DNA of 64,000 bases, taken from Desulfovibrionaceae bacterium. Lineage in GTDB: Bacteria > Desulfobacterota > Desulfovibrionia > Desulfovibrionales > Desulfovibrionaceae. This document shows positions 8,015-17,535 of this stretch, in pieces. Both the position numbers and the translations under genes were made by a program. The notes under the pieces are model-generated. The model saw only the letters and a program-made list of their open reading frames with translations. It was not told the DNA's origin and searched no databases. Numbering within the stretch: position 1 is the stretch's first letter; the number at the start of each line of letters is the position of its first letter. Location of the stretch: positions 62,001 through 126,000 of the forward strand of contig WSYE01000010.1 of the NCBI GenBank assembly GCA_009773665.1, read 5' to 3'.

Positions 8015-9721
8015 ATGGACGGCTCCACACCCCGCACCGGCCCGGACAGGCGGCTTTTTGACCTGGGGCTCCTGCACGACGCCGCGAGCGAGCTGAGCGG
8101 CCTGTCCACGCCGCAACAGATCGCCAGGGCGTTTCTGCTGACAGCCATGGGCGCTCTCGGGGCGGTCTCCGGCTTCATTCTGGTGACGGGAGCGCCCGAG
8201 CGGGATGGGGGGCGCGAGGCTACGGACCCGCTGGTACTGCACCGTGGCCTGGACGAGGCCAGCGCCGAGCGCCTGCTCGACGGCGCAGGGGCGGTCCGGC
8301 TGGACTGGCTGGCCTGCGGCCCCGGCGGGCGGCCTCCGAGGCTGCCGCACCTCATCGCGGCTTCGAATCTGGCGGAGGATTCCCCCTTCCCCAGGGACAG
8401 CCGACTGCTGGCGCGCTGGACCCTGGACGGCGGCAGCTGCGGCATCCTGGGGCTTGGCCCGAAGCTCGGCAGTGCAAGACCCGGCATCCCGGACTCCTGC
8501 CCCGGATATGGGCCGGAGGACTCCTCCCTCCTCCTGAATCTGGTGGACTGCCTGGTCACCGCGCTTTCGCGCTCCATGCTCACCCAGCGCCTGGCGGCCA
8601 TGGGCCAGGACCTGGCCTCGCGCAACACGGAGCTTGACCGGCGCGTGTTCCAGCAGGAGACCCTCATCCAGGCTCTTGGCGAGATGAACTCCCTGACCGA
8701 TTCGGACAAGCTTCTGGAAAGTTTTCTTCTCTTCCTGATGGGAACAGCCGGGTCTGGCCACGGCTTCGCCCTGCTGCTGGACGCCGCCGGCCAGATGGCA
8801 GGGTTCTGCGGCAAGGGCGTGGACGCGGGGCAGATGCGCGCCCTGGACCCGGTGCGCCTGCGCCAGACCGCCACGCGCGGCCTGTTCTCGGGCGGCGGAC
8901 GCCGCGTCGGCTGGCTGGACGACCCCGGACAGTTCGCCCAGATCGGCCTGCCGCCGGGGTATTGCGGCATCTGGTTCCTGGCAGACGAGAACGTCTACGG
9001 GTTCGCTGGCCTGGGCTCCAGGCTGGACGGGGCGCAACTGGACGAGGCACAGCGCGAGACGCTTCTGGCCGTGGCCGGGGGGTTCCTCACCTGCCTGCGC
9101 ACGGTGCGCCTGCTGGAGGCCACGCGGAGCCTTAACAGCGAACTGGCGGCCAGGAACCTGGAACTGCAGCAGACCCTGGACCAGATCACCGGCTACCGCA
9201 TCGAGATCGACGGCCTGGAGCGGGCCAAGGCCCGCATCAAGGAGCTGGTCCTGCGCGAAATGGACCGCGTCTCCCGAGTGTCCTGGGCGGATTTCGCCAT
9301 CCTGCTGACTGTGTCCGTGGCCATGGGTTTTTTGTTTAACTGGGCCAGTCCGTCGGGCGTCAACCTGATCCCCTCGCACTGGTCGCGCCCGGCCACAGCC
9401 TCGGTGCCAGTCCTGAAGGCCAAGGGCATGCTGGACAAGGGGCAGTATGTGCTGGTGGATGCCCGGCCCCCGGAGTCCTTCAAGCAGGCGCGCATCCCTG
9501 GCGCGCTCAACCTGACCCCGGACCTCTTCGATTTTCTCTACGGCATGCGCCTGGCCAAGCAGCCGAAAGACAAGCCGGTGCTGGTCTACGGCCGCACGAT
9601 CAGCAGGCTCTACGACGAGGACGTGGCCGGGCTTCTGGTCAGGCGCGGCCACAAAAACGTCATGCTTCTTTCTGGAGGCCTCCAGGCCTGGAAGCAGGCG
9701 GGATTCCCGGTGCAGCCATGA
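8015..9721 (+). CDS. GAF-like sensor region with membrane anchor and C-terminal rhodanese-like domain
   Basis: 568 residues from ATG 8015, which has GAGGA at 8001-8005. An in-frame ATG at 7901 lies inside hairpin A and is rejected. The first 400 residues look like two GAF-type regions (about 15-175 and 220-370) joined by helical linkers. A coiled-coil follows, then one membrane helix (about 425-447, FAILLTVSVAMGFLFNW) and a rhodanese-like domain (about 460-566, VLVDARPPESFKQARIPGALNL). The expected active-site cysteine is absent: the loop reads VLVYGRTISRLYD, with Gly where YC would be. So sulfurtransferase activity is unlikely and a binding role is more plausible. It overlaps the next gene by 4 bases (ATGA). 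Confidence 0.75.
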   Translation: MDGSTPRTGPDRRLFDLGLLHDAASELSGLSTPQQIARAFLLTAMGALGAVSGFILVTGAPERDGGREATDPLVLHRGLDEASAERLLDGAGAVRLDWLACGPGGRPPRLPHLIAASNLAEDSPFPRDSRLLARWTLDGGSCGILGLGPKLGSARPGIPDSCPGYGPEDSSLLLNLVDCLVTALSRSMLTQRLAAMGQDLASRNTELDRRVFQQETLIQALGEMNSLTDSDKLLESFLLFLMGTAGSGHGFALLLDAAGQMAGFCGKGVDAGQMRALDPVRLRQTATRGLFSGGGRRVGWLDDPGQFAQIGLPPGYCGIWFLADENVYGFAGLGSRLDGAQLDEAQRETLLAVAGGFLTCLRTVRLLEATRSLNSELAARNLELQQTLDQITGYRIEIDGLERAKARIKELVLREMDRVSRVSWADFAILLTVSVAMGFLFNWASPSGVNLIPSHWSRPATASVPVLKAKGMLDKGQYVLVDARPPESFKQARIPGALNLTPDLFDFLYGMRLAKQPKDKPVLVYGRTISRLYDEDVAGLLVRRGHKNVMLLSGGLQAWKQAGFPVQP

Positions 9722-10221
9722 CCACGGCCACGCAGACGAAACCCGGCCTGACCGCCAGACTGAAGGAACTGGCCACCAGCCCCTGGCTGGCCTTTGCCCT
9801 GCGCCTGTACATGGGCGGGCTGTTCATCTACGCCAGCGTGTATAAAATAAACTATCCCGCTGAGTTCGCGGGTTCCATCGCCAGCTACGAGCTGGTTCCC
9901 TACTGGGCTGTCGGGGCCATGGCCATGGTCATGCCCTGGCTTGAGCTCATCAGCGGGGTTCTGGTGGTTACGGGCATCCGGCCCAAGGCGGCAATCCTGG
10001 TGCTGGCGGGCATGATGGCGCTCTTCACCGTGACCATCGTCATCACCCTGTTGCGCGGCGTGCCTATCGGCTGCGGCTGTTTTCATTCCATGGAAGATCC
10101 CATCACCTGGCGGACCTTTTTCAGGGACATCCTCTGGCTGGGCATGACCCTGCACGTCTATTTCTATGACCGGAAACTGCACCTGGAACACCTGTTCCTG
10201 GTGAAGGTGAAGGAGCTGTGA
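9718..10221 (+). CDS. MauE/DoxX-family redox-associated membrane protein
   Basis: 167 residues with four predicted membrane helices (about 22-42, 64-86, 91-113, 133-150) and a conserved cysteine pair C119/C121 in GVPIGCGCFHS. MauE-like DoxX-superfamily proteins support disulfide formation or reduction in exported proteins; the CxC pair facing the membrane surface fits that. The start overlaps the rhodanese-like gene (ATGA) and the stop overlaps the lipoprotein start (TGATG), so the three are translationally coupled. Context with an exported thioredoxin-like protein supports an envelope redox role. Which substrate is served cannot be told. Confidence 0.82.
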   Translation: MTTATQTKPGLTARLKELATSPWLAFALRLYMGGLFIYASVYKINYPAEFAGSIASYELVPYWAVGAMAMVMPWLELISGVLVVTGIRPKAAILVLAGMMALFTVTIVITLLRGVPIGCGCFHSMEDPITWRTFFRDILWLGMTLHVYFYDRKLHLEHLFLVKVKEL

Positions 10222-10544
10222 TGCGCGTTCTCCTCCTGTGTGCGGCGGCTTTGCTCGTTCTGGCGGGGTGCGAGGGGTCTCCCGGCGTGGAAGGCAAGTA
10301 TCTGGCGCAGGGGCAGGACGGGAAAAATGTCACGCTGACGCTCAAGGCGGGCTTCACCGGAGAGTGGGAGACAGCTACGGACTCGGTGCCCGTGCGCTGG
10401 GAGGTTCGCGGCGGCGAGGTCTGGCTGCACTCCAAGAGCGGGGGCATCCTGCGGGGAATCCTTCAGGATGGGACGCTCCGCGTCGTGCTGCCGGGAGAAG
10501 GGGAGCTGGTATTCGCCAGGCCCGGGGCAAAGCCGGGCGGCTAA
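10221..10544 (+). CDS. small putative lipoprotein of the redox cassette
   Basis: 107 residues from ATG 10221, overlapping the previous stop. The signal sequence RVLLLCAAALLVLAGC has a clear lipobox LAGC with Cys16. The mature part (VEGKYLAQGQDGKNVTLTL, GFTGEWETATDSVPVRWEVRGGEVWLHSKSG) is a small beta-rich domain. Its G.Y....GK...LTL pattern is seen in many short lipoproteins that bind or report on small ligands, but I cannot name a family. An in-frame GTG at 10218 is a less likely start. It ends the operon. Confidence 0.75.
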   Translation: MRVLLLCAAALLVLAGCEGSPGVEGKYLAQGQDGKNVTLTLKAGFTGEWETATDSVPVRWEVRGGEVWLHSKSGGILRGILQDGTLRVVLPGEGELVFARPGAKPGG

Positions 10545-10602
10545 GGCTGTTCTACGGCGTTCTCCCAAGAAGTTGCCGTGAACATGCGCCGCAGTTCGGA
10601 AA

Positions 10603-10648
10603 CTATATGGGTGTCCAGAGGGCGCAGCCCTTTGGCCGCCGGAGGCAT
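10603..10648 (+). repeat. GC-rich intergenic repeat, copy F1
   Basis: CTATATGGGTGTCC leads into a hairpin CCAGAGGGC / GCCCTTTGG (10615-10635, loop GCA), then CCGCCGGAGGCAT. Near-identical copies occur at 19738-19778 (plus) and 29463-29506 (minus), with a diverged copy at 30773-30810. It lies between the convergent lipoprotein and acyltransferase genes. Confidence 0.8.
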
Positions 10649-10712
10649 TCCCCGCTGAGACAAGCCTCATGAACGACTACCGTCCGCAACCACCCTCTCC
10701 CTTATCGCGCCT

Positions 10713-11822
10713 CTACGGCACTATCCTGTTCAGCCAGGGGACGCGCTTCAGCCCTGCGGTCAGAAGCGCCGACAGCACGAAGGTGGAAAGGCCCGTTATC
10801 ACGGGGCCGATCCAGGGGTGCAGCGTGTTCCAGTCCAGCCCGTGGCCGTAGGTGAACAGGATGGGTAGCTGCCCCGTGAGGATGGACAGCACCAGGATGT
10901 GCGATAAAAACACCCCATAGCTCAGGCCGCTGACCTCATGCACCAGCTTCGCGCGCTTTCTGGCGGCGGAGGGCTTCCACCCCTTGAAGAACAGGAAAAT
11001 GGACGCGGTCATCAGCACGGTCAGGGGCTGCTGGTAGCTGAAGAAGGTGTTGGGCAGCATGGTGTTGGCCCCAAACGCCACGAACTCACCCGCCGCAGTG
11101 ATCGTGGCGCAGGCCAGGAACACCACGGCCAGCAGAGCCTTGCCACCAGGAATCCGCACGGGCGTTCGGTTGAGCAGGTGCCCCAGTACGAAATAGGCCA
11201 GATAGTAGGGCATCACCGCCCCGGACAGGAAGCGGTTCAGGTCCTGCTCCCAGAGAAGGCGCGTGACGAAGTTCAGCGCCTGCAAGCCGAATATGATGCC
11301 CACGAACACCGTGGCCCGCCCGGAGTTCAGGTCCGCGAAGGCCGGGCGCAGGAAGGGCACCATCAGGTACACGCCCGCAATCATGTACAGAAACCACAGC
11401 GGTCCGGACCACATGCCGGTCAAAAAACGCTTCACAAAGCTTATGACGTTGGGCGCGGACTCGGTCTGCGCGCACAGGATCAGATAATAGATGAGCGACC
11501 AGCCCAAAAGCGGCAGCAGGATCTTCACGAAGCGCTTGCCGTAGAATTTCGAGAGGCTCATGGGGCGCTGGTCCCCGAGCATCAGCGCGCCGCTTATCAT
11601 GAGCATGGCCGGGACGCAGAACAGGCTGAGCGACGAATAGAACAGGCCCGAGGCCATGGCCGAAATCTGGAGGCTGCCAAGAAGCGGAGAGGCGCTGTGC
11701 ATGACCACCACGCCCACGATGGCCAGGCAGCGCAGCAGGTCGAGGTATTCCAGGCGTTCCGGGGACGCGCAGTCAGCCGGGGAGGCATGTCCGTGCCGCA
11801 CCAGCGAGATGTGTTTCGTCAT
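10713..11822 (-). CDS. acyltransferase family 3 membrane protein
   Basis: 369 residues with about ten hydrophobic helices along the whole length. The N-terminal motif YLDLLRCLAIVGVVVMHSASP contains the R-X10-H pair (R31, H42) diagnostic of the acyltransferase-3 (OafA/NodX-like) family. Such proteins transfer acetyl or other acyl groups to sugars or lipids at the inner membrane. No glycosyltransferase or polysaccharide gene is adjacent, so the acceptor is unknown. It follows chrA by 90 bases on the same strand and could be a late member of that operon or separate. The start MTKHISL at ATG 11822 fits family length. Confidence 0.88.
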   Translation of the reverse strand: MTKHISLVRHGHASPADCASPERLEYLDLLRCLAIVGVVVMHSASPLLGSLQISAMASGLFYSSLSLFCVPAMLMISGALMLGDQRPMSLSKFYGKRFVKILLPLLGWSLIYYLILCAQTESAPNVISFVKRFLTGMWSGPLWFLYMIAGVYLMVPFLRPAFADLNSGRATVFVGIIFGLQALNFVTRLLWEQDLNRFLSGAVMPYYLAYFVLGHLLNRTPVRIPGGKALLAVVFLACATITAAGEFVAFGANTMLPNTFFSYQQPLTVLMTASIFLFFKGWKPSAARKRAKLVHEVSGLSYGVFLSHILVLSILTGQLPILFTYGHGLDWNTLHPWIGPVITGLSTFVLSALLTAGLKRVPWLNRIVP

Positions 11823-11911
11823 GGCGCGGCATTAAGGCAAGCCTGCGCGAAATGCAAACCCGGCTGTAACAATAAAGGCTGGCGATGCTTTCGCAGGCCA
11901 TCGCGCACAGA

Positions 11912-13201
11912 TCAGGAATTAAATCCCCAGAAGAACCCCAGCAGGCCGCACCCGACGATAAGCACGTGCATGGACACCTTGAACCGCACCAGCGCCACGA
12001 GCGTAACGCCTGCGAGCACGATGGCAAACCAGTCCGGGGCGGACGCTGCCGGAAAGAAGGTGTGGCGCGCAAAAAACACGGCCAGTTGCAGCACCACGCC
12101 CACCACGGCGGCGGTAATGCCGGTGAGGGCCGCGCCCAGGCGGGGATTGGCGGTTATGGCCATGATGAAGGGCGCGCCAGCGAAGATGAACAGAAAACTC
12201 GGCAGGAAGGTGGCGAAGGTGGTCAACAGGCCCCCGGCCACGGCGTAGCCCAGGCTCGGCCCGCCCAGCCCGCCAGTCGCGTTCCAGGCTGCCATGAAGC
12301 CCACGAACTGCGTCACCATGATCAGCGGGCCGGGCGTAGTCTCGGCCAGGCCCAGACCCAGGAGCATCTGCGCCTGGGACAGCCAGGAGAGCTCCACGGC
12401 GTACTGGGCGATGTAGGCCAGCACGGCGTAGGCTCCGCCGAAAGTGACGAAGGCCGCCTGGGTGAAGAACAGGATGATCCGCGAGAGCGTGTCGTCGAAG
12501 CCGAATATCGCGAACACGGGCAGGGCCACGGCGGCCCAGATGGCCGCGAACACCGCCGTAACCCGGACCAGATGCCAGGCCGAGGGCAGTGCGGCGGAGG
12601 CTTCCTGCTCGGCCATGGAGCACTCCCTGGAACCGCTGGCGCGGTGGCAGAATATTTCCGGGTGGGAGGGCGACAGAACCATCCCGGAAAGCCCGGCGCA
12701 CAGGACGATGAGCGGGAAAGGCACTCCCAGGAAATACCCCAGCACGAAGGCGATGCCCGCGAAGGCGTACAGGGCCGGATGCCTGAGGGATTTCTTCCCG
12801 ATGCGCCACACCGCCTCGAACACGATGGCCACCACGGCGGCGGCGATGCCGTGGAATATGGCGGCCACGGCGGGCACGTTGCCCTTGGCCGCCGCCAGCC
12901 AGGACAGCCCCAGCATGATGGCCACCGAGGGCAGCACGAAGAACACCCCCGCGACTGTCCCTCCAGCGTAGCCGTGCATGCGCCAGCCCAGATACACGGC
13001 CAGTTGGTGCGCCTCCGGGCCGGGCAGCAGCATGCAGAAGTTCAGGGCCTGGAGGAAGGTGCGCTCGTCCACCCAGCGTCGCTGATCCACCAGATCCTTG
13101 TGCATCATGGCGATCTGCCCGGCAGGGCCGCCGAAGTTTATGAACCCCAGCGAGAACCAGTAGCGCAGGGCCGTTCTGAAGCTGACAGAAGTGTCGGACA
13201 T
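11912..13201 (-). CDS. chrA: chromate efflux transporter, two-domain ChrA
   Basis: 429 residues, the usual length of the long-chain CHR family, with two homologous halves of about six helices each. The first half carries FINFGGPAGQIAMMH and LLPGPEAHQLAVYLGW; the second carries FVTFGGAYAVLAYIAQ and LAETTPGPLIMVTQFVGF. ChrA exports chromate from the cytoplasm. The gene begins 8 bases after the large PEP/pyruvate-binding-type gene and looks co-transcribed with it. The partner regulator/resistance gene chrB lies about 7 kb away at 20346-21320, not adjacent as in most chr operons. Family assignment is confident; chromate as the physiological substrate here is assumed from the family. Confidence 0.92.
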   Translation of the reverse strand: MSDTSVSFRTALRYWFSLGFINFGGPAGQIAMMHKDLVDQRRWVDERTFLQALNFCMLLPGPEAHQLAVYLGWRMHGYAGGTVAGVFFVLPSVAIMLGLSWLAAAKGNVPAVAAIFHGIAAAVVAIVFEAVWRIGKKSLRHPALYAFAGIAFVLGYFLGVPFPLIVLCAGLSGMVLSPSHPEIFCHRASGSRECSMAEQEASAALPSAWHLVRVTAVFAAIWAAVALPVFAIFGFDDTLSRIILFFTQAAFVTFGGAYAVLAYIAQYAVELSWLSQAQMLLGLGLAETTPGPLIMVTQFVGFMAAWNATGGLGGPSLGYAVAGGLLTTFATFLPSFLFIFAGAPFIMAITANPRLGAALTGITAAVVGVVLQLAVFFARHTFFPAASAPDWFAIVLAGVTLVALVRFKVSMHVLIVGCGLLGFFWGFNS

Positions 13202-13208
13202 GTTTCTC

Positions 13209-16200
13209 CTAAATCGGGAACCGGCGTGCCTGCCCGTCCGCGCTTGTCGAAGCCAGGTCAGCGAACTCGGTGATCGAGTCGGCCTTGCTCCACAGGCCCA
13301 GGAGCCCTCGCGGCGTCTCGTCGAAGTGGTGCACCAAGTACGGCTTGCCGTCCACGAAGCAGGTCACCCGTCCGCCCTTCACCTCCACGGACAGCTCGCG
13401 CCACACGCCGGTCTCCACGGGCAGTAAGGCGCTGGACAGCTCCTTGCGCACGCCGTCGGTGAACGAAAAGAGCATCACGTTATCCTCCAGGGCGTTTATG
13501 CGCAGCGCCAGATAGGTTCCGGCGGCGCGCACCGCGAAGGCCAGCCCGGCGGCTTGGTCGATGGTCCCGGCCACGGGGCGCACCTTAAGGCTTACGCGGC
13601 CCTCGCCCATATCCGAATCTTTGGCCACGGCCAGGGGGAAGTGGAAATAGGCCTCGATGGAGTCCAGGAAACGCTGGTAACGCTGCCCGGCCACGCGGCC
13701 CATGAGGCCCGCGAAGCTTTTGGAGAGTCCGGTGGCCCACTTGGAGCCGTCCTGCCTAGCGATAGCGCCGCCTTGGCCGTCGGAAGGCTCCAGCCGTTCC
13801 CAGTCGCCCTGGGTCAGGTGGAAGCCGGGCAGGGGGCTCTCGGCGCGCTTGGAGAGCAGGTCGTAGTCGGCACGCAGGAAGGCCTCGGCCATGGAATCGA
13901 TCTCGGCCTGCCCGGTTATGGCCATGTCCAGGAGTCTGCTCGAAGCCAGGAGGCGTCCCAGCTGGTCCAGGGCGGCCTCGGTTTCGGCCCTGGGCGCGCC
14001 CTTGAAGGAGGCGTCCAGCACGTCGCCGTTTGCCTCCACCGTGAAGCCCAGGCGGGCCAGTACCTGTGATAAAAACGCCACCCGCAGGCACTTGCCGGAA
14101 AAGCCGCCCGCCCCGCCTGCGAAGCGCAGGTTCACGTGGTTCTGCCCGGCCTGATCGCCGCAGAAGGCGTCCACGTTGGCGAAGTGGTAGCCGAAGCGGG
14201 CCGAGAGGTTCAGGTAGTCGCGACCCAGCATGGCGTAGGAGTCGCCGCCGGGCGTGCCTCCGCCGACGTCCGCCGTGGCCGAGGAGGCCATGAGGGTCAT
14301 GAAGCTTCGGGCGTCGAAGGCCACGGAGCCGGACCAGGTGATGCCCGGATGGGTGAAGCCGCGCCACACCGCCAGCATGGGTACGCTTCGCAGGTCGTCC
14401 GGAGTGATGTCGTCGCAGGTGGTCAGGTTCTCGCGCAGGCCCCCGCCCAGGTCCACGCAGTAGAGCACCAAGGGAATCTTGGCCTTGAGCCGCGCCACAA
14501 GCACGTCGTCCTCCTCGGCGTGCCCGGACAGACCGAACATCTCGCGCATGCCCGTCTCGTGGGCGAAGCGCACCACGTCGTGCAGGGTCTCGCAGCCCTC
14601 GGGCACGAAATTGGCGGCCTGGGGGTCGGTGAGGGTCAGGGGGGAGATGTGGTCCAGAGCGGCCCGCAGGCGGCGGTGCATGGGGCTGTCCACCATGCGC
14701 GAGCGCGTGCGGCCAGCCGTGAGCAGGGCTTCCACACGTCCTTCCAGTATGTGCCCTCCCGTGGCGTCCAGGGTGACGATCTGGCCGTTGGCCAGTGTCT
14801 CCGGGCAGCCGGGAACCCCGAACAGGGCCGGGATGCCCATCTCGCGGGCCACCGAGGCCAGATGGCTGGCCGCGCCGCCCATGGCCGTGACGATGCCCCC
14901 GGCCCGGTCCAAGAGCGCCGCCAGCTCGGGGGCTGCGTTCCTGGCTGCCAGGATGGCTCCGTCCGGTATCGTCGTTGGGATGGCCCCTTCCACGCGCAGG
15001 ACCTCACCGCTGGTTGCGCCGGGGCTGGCGGCAACGCCCCCGGACAGCAGCACGCGATGGCCGGTGATGTCCCCGGCAGGTGCAGGTGGGGCAGCTGCGG
15101 CATCATCTGGCCCGAGCGGGCGCGACTGCACCACGAACACGTGCCCGGCCTCATCCAGGCACCATTCCACATCCTGGGGCGCACCGAAGTGCTCCTCCAG
15201 CACGAGTCCCATACGGCCAAGCTCCAGGACCTGGGCGTCTGTCAGCAGGGGCGCGGCGGGACGGGAAGAAATTCCGAGGGGCTCGCGCGCCAGCGCATAC
15301 ACCGACGGTAACGCCTCCCCCGACACCAGCTTCTCGCCAAGCCCCAGGACCGCGTCCAGGCGCATGACCCTTTGCGACCGGGAGGCCGGGTCCAGGGTGT
15401 AGAGCACGCCGCTGGCCGTGCTCTGGACCATGGCCAGCACCAGCACGGCCATGGGCACGTCCGCGTCGTCCAGGCCGTGGCGCAGGCGGTAGAGGATGGC
15501 GCGCGGGGAATACTTGCTGGCGAACACCCGGCGGCAAGTCGCTTCCAGATCCGCCGGGGGCACGTTCAGTACGGACTCGTACTGTCCGGCGAAGCTGGCC
15601 GCGCCGTCCTCGCCCACGGCGCTGGAGCGCACGGCCAGCGAGAGCCCCGGTCCGTGTTCGGCGGTGAGCTGTTTTAGCGCCTCGGCCAGGGCGTCGCTCA
15701 CGTCGGGTGGCATGGGCGCGTCCTGAACTGCCTCGCGGATGCGTCGAGAGCGGGCTTCCAGGTCCGGCAGGTCCAGGGGCGAGATGGGGGCCAGCTCGTC
15801 AGCGATGCGCTCCCCCAGCCAGCCCTCGAGCATGAAGGCCTGGAAGGCGGCGGTGGTCAGCACGAAGCCGCCTGGCGTCGGCAGGGCGGCAGCGTTTCGC
15901 ACGCGGGCCAGATTGGCGGCCTTGCCGCCGAGCAAAGCGGCCACATCGACGGTTTTGCCCAGAGATTGGCTCGTCTCGACGGCAACGTCCTGCAACGCGA
16001 GCGCCAGCGGCCCGCCCTGCGCCGTCTGCCCGGGCTCCAGCGTCGTAAGCGCCAGCTTCAGCACCCGGTCCAGGGCCGGATACAGCCCCAGGTGATGTTG
16101 CCGCGACATTTCGTTCAGCGCATTGACCATGCCGTGCGTGGCCTCGCCGATGTTCAGGCAGGTGCGCCGCGCGGCGTCGGAGGTGAAGGGCTCGCCGCCG

Positions 16201-16355
16201 TAGTAGGCCTGTTCGAGCGCGGCCAGTCCGTCCAGCACGGAGTCGTTGTGGGCAAGCATGTCTCGGAAATGGCGGTACTTGCGCGCGGCCTTGTCGTCAG
16301 GGTCCGCCAGGAGGCGGCAGGCGTTCTGCTTCTTGAGGAATCCGAACAGGCTCAT
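13209..16355 (-). CDS. large PEP/pyruvate-binding-type protein with phosphohistidine domain and LamG-like C-terminus
   Basis: 1048 residues. The N-terminal 130 residues are helical. Residues of about 145-450 match the PPDK/PEP-synthase ATP-grasp domain (LGGKAANLARVRN, LAVRSSAVGEDGAASFAGQYESVLNV, QDVEWCLDEAGHVFVVQSRP). The phosphohistidine swivelling domain follows with GGAASHLASVAREMGIPALFG (His near 496). The TIM-barrel PEP/pyruvate domain expected next is absent. Instead there is an unrecognised middle region (about 540-900) and a C-terminal beta-rich domain (about 905-1040) that reads like a LamG/concanavalin fold. It may phosphorylate an unknown acceptor. The gene sits between an MFS transporter (20-base gap) and chrA (8-base gap) in one operon. 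Confidence 0.8.
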   Translation of the reverse strand: MSLFGFLKKQNACRLLADPDDKAARKYRHFRDMLAHNDSVLDGLAALEQAYYGGEPFTSDAARRTCLNIGEATHGMVNALNEMSRQHHLGLYPALDRVLKLALTTLEPGQTAQGGPLALALQDVAVETSQSLGKTVDVAALLGGKAANLARVRNAAALPTPGGFVLTTAAFQAFMLEGWLGERIADELAPISPLDLPDLEARSRRIREAVQDAPMPPDVSDALAEALKQLTAEHGPGLSLAVRSSAVGEDGAASFAGQYESVLNVPPADLEATCRRVFASKYSPRAILYRLRHGLDDADVPMAVLVLAMVQSTASGVLYTLDPASRSQRVMRLDAVLGLGEKLVSGEALPSVYALAREPLGISSRPAAPLLTDAQVLELGRMGLVLEEHFGAPQDVEWCLDEAGHVFVVQSRPLGPDDAAAAPPAPAGDITGHRVLLSGGVAASPGATSGEVLRVEGAIPTTIPDGAILAARNAAPELAALLDRAGGIVTAMGGAASHLASVAREMGIPALFGVPGCPETLANGQIVTLDATGGHILEGRVEALLTAGRTRSRMVDSPMHRRLRAALDHISPLTLTDPQAANFVPEGCETLHDVVRFAHETGMREMFGLSGHAEEDDVLVARLKAKIPLVLYCVDLGGGLRENLTTCDDITPDDLRSVPMLAVWRGFTHPGITWSGSVAFDARSFMTLMASSATADVGGGTPGGDSYAMLGRDYLNLSARFGYHFANVDAFCGDQAGQNHVNLRFAGGAGGFSGKCLRVAFLSQVLARLGFTVEANGDVLDASFKGAPRAETEAALDQLGRLLASSRLLDMAITGQAEIDSMAEAFLRADYDLLSKRAESPLPGFHLTQGDWERLEPSDGQGGAIARQDGSKWATGLSKSFAGLMGRVAGQRYQRFLDSIEAYFHFPLAVAKDSDMGEGRVSLKVRPVAGTIDQAAGLAFAVRAAGTYLALRINALEDNVMLFSFTDGVRKELSSALLPVETGVWRELSVEVKGGRVTCFVDGKPYLVHHFDETPRGLLGLWSKADSITEFADLASTSADGQARRFPI

Positions 16356-16374
16356 GATGTTCTCCCTGATGCGG

Positions 16375-17535
16375 TCAGGTGTTCATGCGTCCAGGCCCGG
16401 CCCAGACCCATGCGGACACGGCCAGCAGCACGACTGCGCCCGTGGCGAAGGCTCCGGCGCTGCCGAAAAGCGCTGCGGCAAAACCCGCGACCAGCGGGCC
16501 GGTGCTGTGCCCCACGTCCATGATGGACCCCAGGAGCCCCATGGCCCCGCCCCGGTTCTCCCGGCGGCTCAAGTCCGCCACGTAGGCGGACGTGGCCGAG
16601 GTGGCCACGGACAAGGCCAGCCCCAGCAGCACGGACAGCGCAAACAACGACCCAAGCCCCGGCGCGAAGGGGATGGCCGCGCAGGCCCCTGCGGTCAGGG
16701 CCGCGCCGCCGAGCATCTGCCCCATGCGCCCGTGGCGGTCGGAAAAGCGTCCGAAAAAGGGCTTGGTCAGGGCCACGGTGACCACCTGGGCCGAAAAAAG
16801 CGTCCCGGTCAGCCAGGCCGGGTGTCCCCGCTCCTGCGAGACGATGGGCAAAAACGCCTCGAAGCTCCCGTAGGCGAACAGTATCCCGGCCTCCAGAAGG
16901 CATCCGGCCAGGATGCCCCGGCTGGCCAGCAATTCGCGTAAGCTGTCCCGAAACGGGGGGCGGCATGTTGGCGTCCCACCCTCATGATGCCCCTCGAAAT
17001 TCGGCAGCTTCCAGGCCAGCAGCATCGCGCCTATCCCGGCCAGCCCGCACAGGACGTACACGCCGGAATATCCCAGCCACAGGGCCGCGCCGCCAAGCAT
17101 AGGAGCCACGAAGCGCCCGGCCAGCGTGGCCGAGGAGAACGTGCCCAGCTTCTCGCCGCGCGCCGCGTCGAAGGCGTCGGCAACCGCCGCCTGGGCAACC
17201 GGCATGAAGATGCCCGTGGCCAGCCCGTGGTAAAACCGGGCCAGGGCCAGCCCCCACACGTCCGACACCAGCAGGTACGCGAACGGCGCGCTGGCGAATA
17301 TCAGCGAGGAGGCCAGCAGCATGCGCCGCCTGCCGAAGCGGTCCGAGCACAGGCCGCCGGGAATGCCCACCAGCACTCCGGCCAGGGGCGAGAGCGCGGA
17401 CACAAGCCCCACGCCTTCCGGGCCGGCCCCCAGGTGCGCGGCAAACAGCGGCAGCACCGGGTTCTTGGCCATGGTGGTGGACAGGATGGCCAGGAATCCC
17501 GCACCGCACAGCAGCCTAAACGGGGAGGGACGCAT
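16375..17535 (-). CDS. MFS transporter (paralogue of the one at 18078-19286)
   Basis: 386 residues with twelve predicted helices and the MFS loop motif SDRFGRRRMLLAS after helix 2. The N-terminal region (ARNPVLPLFA-like block, here AKNPVLPLFAAHLGAGPEGVGL) is shared almost word for word with the second MFS gene upstream, so the two are duplicates. The start codon lies 20 bases inside the preceding HD gene, implying translational coupling. Substrate unknown; the overall look is of drug or metabolite exporters of the DHA type. Confidence 0.88.
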   Translation of the reverse strand: MRPSPFRLLCGAGFLAILSTTMAKNPVLPLFAAHLGAGPEGVGLVSALSPLAGVLVGIPGGLCSDRFGRRRMLLASSLIFASAPFAYLLVSDVWGLALARFYHGLATGIFMPVAQAAVADAFDAARGEKLGTFSSATLAGRFVAPMLGGAALWLGYSGVYVLCGLAGIGAMLLAWKLPNFEGHHEGGTPTCRPPFRDSLRELLASRGILAGCLLEAGILFAYGSFEAFLPIVSQERGHPAWLTGTLFSAQVVTVALTKPFFGRFSDRHGRMGQMLGGAALTAGACAAIPFAPGLGSLFALSVLLGLALSVATSATSAYVADLSRRENRGGAMGLLGSIMDVGHSTGPLVAGFAAALFGSAGAFATGAVVLLAVSAWVWAGPGRMNT

